Shown here piece after piece: positions 54,263 through 64,000 of a DNA stretch of 64,000 bases (position 1 is its first letter; every line of letters starts with the position of its first letter). A program made the translations under genes and the position numbers. The stretch comes from Himantopus leucocephalus (taxonomy: Eukaryota; Chordata; Aves; Charadriiformes; Recurvirostridae): contig RSEF01000006.1 of the NCBI GenBank assembly GCA_003993805.1, positions 29,787,790-29,851,789 on the forward strand. The letters run 5' to 3'. Under the pieces are notes generated by a model. That model was given only the letters and a program-made list of their open reading frames with translations, was not told the origin of the DNA and did not search any database.

Positions 54263-57200
54263 GAAATGTATATGCCCTGCACAAAGTCAAAACCAGCAGG
54301 TTTTGGGTGGGAACAAGAAATTAAGGAAAGGAATTTTCCCGTAGCCCCTTCCCAGAAGCTAGACAAACAGCTACGAGCATTAGCCTGACTGCGGCACTGC
54401 TTGTTTATTCATTGTCTCGCCATTTTTTTTCATTATATTAACAATGTAGGGTTTTTTTTTTAAGCTGTCTGTAAATCTTTTTGCTTTCTCTGAATTCCTT
54501 CCTGATGCATTTCTAGGAATGTGGGATCCGAGCAAGATGGACGAGTTGTCCCTACAGCATGTGGCTGAGCTGGGAGTATTTCCTCACGGGTTCTTCATGG
54601 ATGTAAACACACGCTTTCCACAACATCACTGAGTTTTTGGATCAGGTAAATTAGTATCGGGGCTAATTAGCTTAGGCAGAGCACTGGCGTTATTTACAGT
54701 TTGGAAATGAGTTTGTTCAGCATCATCCTGTGTATTTTCTGTGCAGGGTTGCACCGTGGGACCCGGACACGCTGCTGGATGCGTAGCAGCCGAGCCAGTC
54801 ATTCTCTTTTTCCCTGGTTGGGACCGTAGCTGCCAGTCAGCCCCGCACCAACGTTGTGCTGGACTATACTGGATCATCTTGGGGTAATGAGCAGGTCAGC
54901 CCCACAGGTCTCAGGAAATTATTTGTGCTATTATACTACCAGGGAGAGAAAACTGACGTATGAGATGGTAATTATCGGGATCACGCTTCAGTTCTCCTCT
55001 GAAAAATCTGTACAATATTTGCTTTGCTCCAGGCCCTGGGAATCTCCCATGATTTGTCAAAAAATAATTGTTGGTTGTACAATAAATTTGTTATTCAATT
55101 CCCTAAGTGTTCTGGGTTGTAAGCAGTCTGGAAAGCTGATTTGTTTATATTCATATTTTCTCTATATTCCCTTACCCATTCTTTGTCGTTATCTTTATTT
55201 TTACAGGTTTATTTTTCTCCAGTGTTTTCTGGTTGTTCGAACTTTGTTTGTATATTTATTTAAAGGCGGATTTCAAAAGAGTTCAGTGTCTCAGTTTACT
55301 GAAGGATTCAACTTCTCGCTAGTACTTCATCTCCCCTGGTATTTTTGTGAATAATCTTGTTCTCCTTACCCATCTATCTAGCGCTAACCTCTTCGGTGTC
55401 TTTGCTACTCACATCTGTTGCTCACAAACCCCAGAGTCCCGGTTTTGAACCACAGTCCCCTTACATTCATCATGTCTTTGGACATTATCTGCTCTTTGTT
55501 CCGCACCTTTTTTTTACAGAGGAATTTTGATGCTTCGTAAACTAAGGTATATTTAGAAGTCTCCAACATTTTTCTGCAGAGATAGCTTTCCATTTTCTTG
55601 CCTGGGAAGACTTCATACCGACCCCACAAAACGCTGCTGCCGGCAGTCAAGGGCCTGGAGCCCAGCACCGGTCACTGCCAGGAGAGATGGTGCAGGGCCA
55701 GGGAGCAGACCCGTGGCGTGGATGAGCCCAGACCAAGCCTTTCTTCTCTCGCAGGCTTCCCCTGAGATCCAAGGGAAGTCATTTAATCTTTCTGTTTCAA
55801 TACCAGATCTGTACAAAAGTTGATTTAAACCCATCTGTAATGTGCAGCTACAAAGAGACTTTTAGAAGTGGCAGAGGGTGTCAGACACGGTACAAAGGGC
55901 TTTGCTGTCCAAACTGTGCTGTGGCCCAGCATGAAAGTGTCATGCTTCTGCTCTCCATGAAGGTCTTCCTCACTCCACGCGTGGTGTGTGACGCTCCTGC
56001 CAGGTGAACCTGCAATGCAAAGAACATCTGTCGCGTCCCTTGGATCAGAGCTGCCCAGAGGGAAGAACATCTCTAGGAGGACTGAGACCGTGATAACTCC
56101 ATGTTCTGGCAGAGGAGATGCGAAAAGGGCTGTGAGGCTTTTATTATCTTTGGCAAGTCTTTCCTCCCATTCTGTCCAGTGTTTCAGATTGTTAGGACTT
56201 CTTGTCCTGTCAGACCTACCAAATATAACTAGAGCATTCACTGCATTTAAACATTTTCAAGTGTTTACAACCACATCTCCTCCCCGGGGGGAACTCCGAG
56301 CTGCGCTGCTTGCTGTATTGTCTTTGGCTGGGTCTTTAGAGTTCCTGAATTTATGCGCTTAAAAATCAATGAGCCTTGGTTAGACAAGTACCCAAACACT
56401 GTGACTTCTCATTTGGGTGAGTCCGCTCCTAGGATTTCATAGGGATTATGAGAGATATAAATAAACCTCGGCTTTGTAGCCTTCAGAGTTTCTATCAAAG
56501 TTTTAAGTTGATTTAACTTGAAGGGCCAGATATGCCATGTGAATCACACTTGAAACCATAGGTAGTTTTTAAGCGCTAAAGTCTGAGAAGATAATTAAAT
56601 ATTAAATTAATTGTAACTGCAGTTCCTTTAGCCTCTGCTAGCCAATAAGAGCTAGTGACAAAGAAGCCCACGGTAATGAAAAGCCTGGCTGTATAAATAT
56701 TATCACTCAGCTCCGGGCTCTTTTGCGTCGTGTAGATCTCATGCCCTGTAGCTCCTGAGGGCAGCTGGGTGGCAAACGCAGGCATGCAGACATGTCCTCA
56801 GCCAGGCCTGTCGTCCCTGCACAGCGGGCAGCATGAATGCGAGCTTTCTCCTCCCCTGGACTTCAGAGCTCCCCAAAGGCCCGTCCAGGCTCTTTGAAAG
56901 TGAAATGAGCATAGTTTGGGCCTTTGCTTAAAATACAGCCTGGCCATACCTAAAGCGGTGTATTGGGACACCGTCACTTGGTTGCGGGCCGCATGGCCGA
57001 TGCCCTCACCGCAGGCTGGCTCTCTGGTGCAGTATTTTGTGTCAAGCTGACACAACCAGGATTCCTCCTTCTTCTTTGAAAGAGCCGTAAAAGAGGCAGG
57101 GACAGATGGAAGAAATAACCAGGAGAAACCAGGGGGGAAAAAAGACAAGACAAGAGAAAGAAAGAAAGAGACTGGGAGAGAGAGGGGGAGAAAGGGGAGA

Positions 57201-58266
57201 GAAATAACCGTCTCTCTCAACAGTCAAGGGAATGGGTGATGTGCCATCTCCCTCTCAGTATAAAGAGGTTGTGTGGGAAGGGGGAGATGACAGATAATAT
57301 ATCAAAGGAAATGAATTGCAGTATTAAGATCCTGACTTTGCTTTGTCAAATTTGCAGGTGATTATTGTATAACTCTCTACAGCTCCTCTCAGTGATGGAA
57401 ATGCTCTTCACATCCTCAAGACATAGTACTACTGGTAAAAGCAACAGCTCTTCAGAGGGGTGCTTACTTGAAGTGGCAAAAGCTTCTTAAATCTCCTTCA
57501 GGCTTCTTCCAACACTTACCCATTCTGCGTAGTCTCTGTGTACTTCAGATATATTTTCCTCCCTTGATTGGCATTAAAATTAGAGCTCCAAAAATACAGT
57601 GGGCATCTGTGAAGTGAAATTTAGTTCAAATTTATAATTTTCAATTGGATGTGATAATCGACATGCTTTAGAACAGTTGTTTTGATATCAGGAACCAAGG
57701 ATAACTCCTATAACATAAATCAGTGAACATGCTAAGACAAGCATGCTGGAGGAAGAAATGATCAGTGCTCCACCAAATTAGGTCAGATCTGATCCCAAAA
57801 CACCATGGAAGGCCTGGGATAAGTTTTTACTGACAGCAGAGGATTCTTGAGCAAATCCTTTGACCTTAGCAGTTTTCAGAGGTAGCTGAGATTTGATGCA
57901 TATGAAAGCTGAAGGTTGCTGACCATCAAAAATGTGACCAAAGGATTTGCTGTGATAGGACAGCAAAAAAGGAGCTTGACTGGCTGATAGCTCGATAGCA
58001 GGCAGGAAAGTCACCTGCCCATGTAAAAAGGATACTGAAGAGTGAAAGAATACAAGCAAAAAATGAAAAGAAAGAAAACTCATATTTCAAAATATTGTGA
58101 CAAAAAAACTCAATGATTTTTTAAAAAAAAAAACCACCAAAAACTCTTCAGGGAAGTGTTTCAAATTTTTGTTCATTGCTCAAAAATCAAGTCAACCTTT
58201 CATTTATTTTTCTGTTTGATCATCTTCACTTTTCTTTGTCCTCTTTTTCTAACTTCTGCTTTTTCA

Positions 58267-58464
58267 GTGACCAAGGAAATAGAGGGAATGATAGAAGAAG
58301 AGAGGGAAAGGAAGAAACTGAGACAAGAAAGCCAAAATGAAAAAAAGCTAACTATTTCCAGGCTCTCTGACCATATGCCACGTCCTTTGGAAAGAAAATT
58401 ACTTTGGAGTGCTTTGTGGGTTTTATTCCTTCTGGTTTTGAACCCCAGTAGAAATGGGGCATGA
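58267..58464 (+). other. Exon-like open segment with strong acceptor, unknown
   Basis: A 50-nt pyrimidine tract ending in ctgctttttcag is followed by an open frame reading VTKEIEGMIEEERERKKLRQ, then a hydrophobic stretch (LLWSALWVLFLLVLNPS) and a stop at 58462-58464. A charged, coiled-coil-like stretch followed by a C-terminal membrane-like segment is unusual for noise, but no ATG-bearing 5' exon is known and I recognise no family. Confidence 0.25.
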
Positions 58465-59389
58465 AGAACCCTTGCGCAAACCAGCACATCCTGAGGATAA
58501 GAATGTCTAGGGCGCAGCTGGAGTGGGGCTCGCTGGTGGGAAGGGCTTCAGTTACAACAGCCCTGGGCGCAGCGTACATGTAAGACCTGCATAGGTAAGC
58601 ATTTGTACTCAGAAAATTCTCGATGTTTTGGATAAGGTCAGCTGGTCAAATGAAGATATAACTTCTGTCCTACAAATCAAGTATCTTTAATATTCTTATT
58701 CAATAGTAGGTACAGTATCCTTTGAGGCATCCTCAGACTTTCAGCTCCTAAAAATCAGTGCTTTGCCCTGGGAAACAAAATAAACATTAAAAAAACATAT
58801 AAGAGGATTGTGTCCAGTGTGACCTACCCCTGTCTGGGCGTGGAAGCGAGAGACTGGAGGGATGAGTATTTCTTGCTAACCAGTCTGAAGTGGTTCCCAA
58901 ACACTGAAACACAGAACAGTAAAGGAAATTTATAGCTACATCTCTTTCTTGGCCTTTCCCCAACCCTTACTACTCATCATTCATGGCTTTAAAATGGTAA
59001 AAGAAAGGGAGAGTTGTAAATGGAAAACAAAATCAGACCAAAGCAAACCTCTTAAAAACAAACTCAGATCCAAGAGCTCGCTTTTGCCCTCCAAATCAGG
59101 AAAATTCGCACCTCATTGCCATCAATGGGGATTCCAGACAAGGCATATCCAAACGGGAACAAAGTTATTTGAATGAAAAATTCAGCCATCCTCCTTCCTC
59201 TGCCTTCCTCTGTTTACTGCCAGAACTGGCGCACAGAAAGAGACCTCTTTGGCCTCATAATGTTTGAAGTGAAACTTTTTGGGGAATACTGAAAGTCATT
59301 CACAGTCCCAGGGGAACAGTGATCCATTTTTTCCACCCTCCCTTCTTTGTAGTTTACTTTCCCCTATATACTTTTTTTTCTTACTGCAG

Positions 59390-59484
59390 CTTTTCTGATC
59401 ACAGTATCACAGTGACTTTATCACCGTCACCTCCTCGTTGTGAACCAGCCCATCCCTTGGAGGCAGAGAGCCATTGTGGAGGTG
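59390..59484 (+). other. Exon-like 95-nt segment with consensus splice sites, unknown
   Basis: The acceptor is ttttcttactgcag and the donor gtg|gtaagt. One frame is open throughout (FSDHSITVTLSPSPPRCEPA...). It lies 0.9 kb after the segment at 58267. Could belong to a long non-coding RNA or be chance. Confidence 0.25.
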
Positions 59485-62400
59485 GTAAGTAATTTGTTTT
59501 GTTCAATGGATTTCTTGTTATGCATGCATGCAAAGCCCCTTTTATCTCACATTTAAATTTGTGTTTTCCCTCTTATGATTGGTTTTGTGACATCAAAAAG
59601 CTTTCAGCATCTTCAAAAATCAAGAAGAACAAACTCTTAGAAAAATAAAATAAAAATAAAAAGAAATCCTTCCTAATACACCCAGCATTTCACTGCAGCT
59701 TTAGAAACGAACAGATTCACATGGGATACTGGCTACTAACGACTATGGAAATAAGCCTGATTTTTTGATCTCTAGGCCCAAACATTATTCATATTTTTTT
59801 CCTTAGCCTCAAACAATGTCTTCAGATAGCCCAGGTAAAAGCAAGCCAGAAACAAAACAACATCATAGAGGAATTGCTTTATGCAGATACTTTCAGCTAC
59901 GCTACACAACTCGCATTGTCTTTGAACCCAGTGTGATGAGAGAATGATTTGAGACTCCAGGGACGACTCCTGGATATGTTTTTACTTCAGCATGTTGTAG
60001 CGAGACAGAAGTCTTTGGCTTAAGAAATGTGTTCAGCAATCTTCTGCGTTTGGGGGGTTTATTATTATTTCTATTGCTCTAGAAACACTTTGGACAATGT
60101 TGAGAGCTGAGGTCAAGGAGCAGACATGCTGCACTTATGAGGTTATACAGACTCTCTTTAACCTTTAAGAAAATGGTTTGTCCGTGCTTAGTGGGAGGCT
60201 GAGAGCAGGAGTGGGAAAATCTGATCCAAACCCTCCTCCTCAAAACCAGAAGTGGCTATAATTGTTAGGCTGCTTTTCAGGAAAGGAACAACATACATCC
60301 TTTGATTTTCAGTCATCTGCTTACTTTTCTAAGAATGGTTTTATCAACTGAGTTTGGCAAACTGGTTAGCATTTGCCTAAGTATCTACAATGAACTGAAA
60401 TACTGAACCTCAATATAAGTTAATTGTATATAGCCCATGTACTCGGACACGCAGTACCCAGATTTTTAGACTCAAATAACTTGAGGAGAAAGGCACTTGA
60501 AACACAGTCCATAAAATGGCTGTCAGATGTTGTCTGAGAAATCGCATCATAAACTCTTTGGGACATCCATTTATCCACAATTCTATCTTGCTTCTGTAAA
60601 ATTCAGGCTCATTCTAGAAGCAACTGAATGGCAAAGATTTTTTAGAAGTTGATCTTGTATGACATTTCCCATTCAATACTCACTCTTTGATAAAGAGGTG
60701 TGGAGCGCAGGGCAAGGGATCTTCTCCGAAGCAGCATAGAATTGCAACCAGCGGAGGCCCTGCTGCGTCCCAGGCATCCTGGCGCTCCAAGTCATGGTGA
60801 ATAAGTGATGCTGGCTGGGACATGTCTGCTTTTACCAAAACGCTCTTTAGTGTGGAAAAAACAGAACCTTGTCGTGCTGAAAATTTACAGTTATGAAGCT
60901 GGAGTCACTTTATTGACCAAAATGGAGCCTTTAGTGAAAAATGGGCAGGTCAAATTTAATCGTGAACACGATCTTACATCTCACACTATAGGACAGACCT
61001 GGCATACAGATACTGCTATCCTGCACTTCCAATAAAACCTTTTGTCCTAGATTTTTCCTGGTATGGTGGATTTTCCTTGCCCCAAGTCAGGAACTCTCGC
61101 CCTCCCAGAGTGGCAGGAGGGCTATACCCAGGTTCACGGCTGCTTGCGTGACCCACCCCCCCACCCCCAAACATAGGGAACACATCTCCCGCCATTTGGC
61201 CCAACAAATGCATGCGCTGGGGCTCCAAAAATGCAGAAGAAACATCACGCATTTCAAAGCAGAGGTGTGACCTAAATTCTGCATTGTGCACCAGCCATCC
61301 CCCCTTTTTTTAAATTGCTCTCCATATCCAAAGCAGCTGTAGAAAAGAGAAATCATTGCAATAAACAAAAACATTATTGAGAGTTAATTCCACTGCAAGG
61401 ATACTTGCAGGATGTTTTAAGGTGACTTGTAGGTTTTGTTATCCCAGCTAACTCGTGAGTGCTATGGGGACCGTGGACTCAGAGCCATAGGGATATTTAG
61501 GTACCTAATTCTGGTGAAGATGTCCCATTCTAGCTTGCCAATGAAATCAGTTCTTCCCTTCTCAGCTCCTTTGTGAATGTGGACCAAAGATATTAGTCAT
61601 CCTGAGAAAGGGATTATGGGTACTGTGGGAGGCTTTCCACTGCCTTGAATGGGAGCACGACTGAGCCCTCATTGCCTGATTAAAAAGGTAATTTGAGGCC
61701 ATTACTAGCAAAGGCAGGAGGAAGGAGGTCTTCTAGCAGGGCGTGAAACCTTGCCCCTCTGGCCCCATGCTCACTGCTGCCCTTGCATTTTAGGGGCTTT
61801 TCATTCTGGCAAATATGTTTTATGAAACTGATGTACACTTAGCTAGAACAATCCCACACTGGGATCTAATTTCAGACCTACAAAGGTTGATTTATCCTTT
61901 TTCAGGCTATGTACTCATTTGAACTAAAATTACCCTGCTGCCAGCCTCCTTGATAGCAATTACATCTAAAGAGAGAGAACCACTGAACTTCATGTATTGG
62001 TAATGGTCTTTCCGTCTATATTTTTCCTTGGGGATAGAGTTGTATGGGAAAATTAGGCACATTAGCCTAGGAAAAATAGTGAACAAAAATACATATTTTA
62101 TACTTTTAAAAAGTATCCTCATGCTACCAATTAGAGACATTATTTAATGCAGGTATTTTAGCATTATGGTGCCAGTCTGTATATAAAGCAGAACAAAACC
62201 ACTTTTGATAGTTATTTAAGGGCATCCTAAATACACTCAAGAATAGTACATTTTAATTTTCAATAATGCCAGCAGACTCAAGCATTCAGATTTTAGCATA
62301 ACCAGCAGGAAAACTGTTTGATGTTTTAATTATGTCCCAGAAAATGCTGAATGTGTTATAAAAGAAATCTGAAGAGGGGAGGGGGGAAAAAAAAGGTTTT

Positions 62401-63183
62401 TATTACTGCTCAAGAGGAAGGACGTTTTACAACATAACATTAAAAATGTAAAATGGAATAAAAAAGAACTCGGATAGTCAAAACTTTGTCTGCAACAAAG
62501 TAGGCCAGAGAAGCAAAATAATATGTCTGTTAGAAGCAGTCGGCAGTGAGAAGTGGAAGAGAGCATTTACATAGAGATAGGGCTGAAGGAAAGAAAAAGC
62601 CTTAAAATAACCCCAAAGTCTTTTAAATTATGTTTAAGACTAGCCAGAACCCGGTAACTGTTCCCAACAAGGTGTCTCGGAGGATTTCAGAGTTCCTGAT
62701 TAATGTGGTGACCTACTGCTCTCTGATGCAATGCGTTTAAAACCCAGCTGGGTATTCGCAGTCGGGATGAGGCTGTTGGGACTTCCTGGGGCTCTATCCT
62801 GCTGGCACCGGGGTCAGGCTCCGCAGCAAGACTCAGGAAAGGTGTCCCCAAGGGAGGGGAAAAACGAGAACCTGAATCGTGGGGAATGAACTGAACCAGA
62901 TGTACAAAGCTCCAGCAATTCAAGCAGCGATAGGAAGTAGCGAGGAGGGGGGAAATTACTGAGGTTTAACTCTTCCTTCCCTTAGCAGGTGTAGGGAGGA
63001 GGATGAGGGGGGACAGTGCGAGGCACTGACACATCCCGCGTTGCTGCCCCGTGTCCCCAGCACAGGGATGGATGCAGGGTGCCGGAGCCACAGCGGGATG
63101 GGGCTGGTTGCCGGGGGTATAGAGCCAAAACCTCCCCTCCACTCACCATGCCCGTGCCAAGCACAGGACACGTTGCCATTCCT

Positions 63184-63205
63184 CACACACACACATATAT
63201 ACACA
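63184..63205. repeat. (CA)n with TATATA interruption
   Basis: Short CA microsatellite near the window end. Confidence 0.85.
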
Positions 63206-63829
63206 ATTTCACACATTCCTGACACTCGGCTCTTTCGCCATCCTACTCTTGTGAGCTACCTTAAGAAAGCGACATCTTCAATTTGGTTCAGAGACATAAC
63301 TTACACTGTGTCCATACATTTGTTTCTCTTAAAGGAGGCTCTTAAAAAACTATCCCAAGAAATGTTTACTTCAGATTTTTTAAAACATCAATAACAGTAG
63401 ATTTGTATATGTATGTTTATGCCCACATACATATACAATAAATATGAAAGGGGGGTCCACGATTGTACTAGATATATACATCTTAGTGTCACTGATGCTT
63501 AAAAAAAGCCAGCACAAAGCTTTCCGCAGCTACGGCTTGTTAAAAAAAAATAAACCTTTATTGATAAAATCATAAATTATGTATCTAAACAAAAAAAAAA
63601 AAACAAGCCTGTTTTATTATGTAGTTGATAATGTCAAAATGATGAAAGAATTTGGAGTCAGATGTCAATGAAACAGTGTTGTGAATTGTCCTTCAGCGGT
63701 ACGGTGTTTCAAAATGTCCAGTGTCAAGCCTAGGTATTATAATATATGTTTCTTATTTACCATTTCAGTTCTTAGAGCTTCTGTGCTTTGTTATTTGATA
63801 CCTTGACTGTTTGCTTAAACTCTGTATGC

Positions 63830-63854
63830 AAATACAAAGCTCAAATACAAAGCT
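63830..63854. repeat. 13-nt tandem duplication
   Basis: Two copies of aaatacaaagct with a two-base spacer, next to each other. Confidence 0.85.
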
Positions 63855-64000
63855 GGAGTATTAAGATTAAAGAAGAACTAGGATTCCAAGATTAAAAAGT
63901 GAGATGAATATTTTTTGTAAATATGTATTATTAGTCTGATTTTAGAGGCTGTTTGGCAATGATTAAAAAAAACCCCCATAAACAAAACAGCATTGTAAAA

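Larger units (their letters stand above)
54400..64000. other. Intergenic DNA, third part, to window end
   Basis: No gene recognised. Purine-rich (GAAA) sequence at 57140-57200, exon-like pieces at 58267-58464 and 59390-59484, a (CA)n run at 63184-63205, and a 13-nt tandem duplication at 63830-63854. The last 500 nt are AT-rich without a feature. Confidence 0.7.

Noticed and set aside
54854..55354. 166-codon + strand open frame in intergenic DNA
   Set aside because: The product is phenylalanine/leucine-rich from T-rich DNA, with no motif; typical of AT-rich chance frames.
1..64000. A previously undescribed multi-gene system
   Set aside because: The window is one partial vertebrate transcription-factor gene plus its flank; nothing suggests a cluster of cooperating genes.

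Overview
This is a vertebrate nuclear window holding the 3' part of TCF7L2 (TCF4), an HMG-box effector of Wnt/beta-catenin signalling, on the + strand. It is followed by roughly 27 kb of intergenic DNA. The protein is recognisable exon by exon, but at least two C-terminal stretches differ from the mammalian sequence. The old LINE fragments are of CR1 type, and I see no mammalian Alu or L1. That points to a sauropsid, most likely a bird, although turtle or crocodilian cannot be excluded from sequence alone.

Layout. Positions 1-8996 are intronic (intron 5 if exons are counted back from the last exon in the 17-exon scheme). This stretch has two CpG-rich blocks (4390-4750 and 7746-7875) and AT-rich homeodomain-site clusters just upstream of the first visible exon. 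Exons 6 to 17 lie between 8997 and 35456. Exons 6-9 encode the central regulatory linker with NLK and SUMO sites. Exons 10-11 encode the HMG box, and exon 12 the basic tail. Exon 13 is a cassette. Exons 14 and 15 are a same-length (73 nt) alternative pair, each carrying half of a C-clamp. A weaker candidate cassette lies at 34498. The last exon can be read in three frames to give long, medium or short C-termini. The 3' UTR runs to about 37320 with two AATAAA signals.

From about 37320 to 64000 I recognise no protein-coding gene. The stretch holds decayed CR1-like LINE pieces (53255-53660 minus, 54160-54260 plus), simple repeats and a few exon-like pieces with good splice sites but no identified product. 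There is also one minus-strand open frame near 45040-45432 with faint ribosomal-protein-like patterning that I do not trust as a gene.

The most interesting material is regulatory. It comprises the candidate internal promoter upstream of exon 6 (the kind of promoter that yields dominant-negative TCF7L2 lacking the beta-catenin-binding N terminus), a 12-nt tandem donor that toggles an LVPQ tetrapeptide, RBFOX-type hexamers around exons 12/13, a very long polypyrimidine tract before exon 14, and a three-frame last exon. I found no new multi-gene system. Seven single Ns sit at or near homopolymer runs, so local run lengths should not be trusted.
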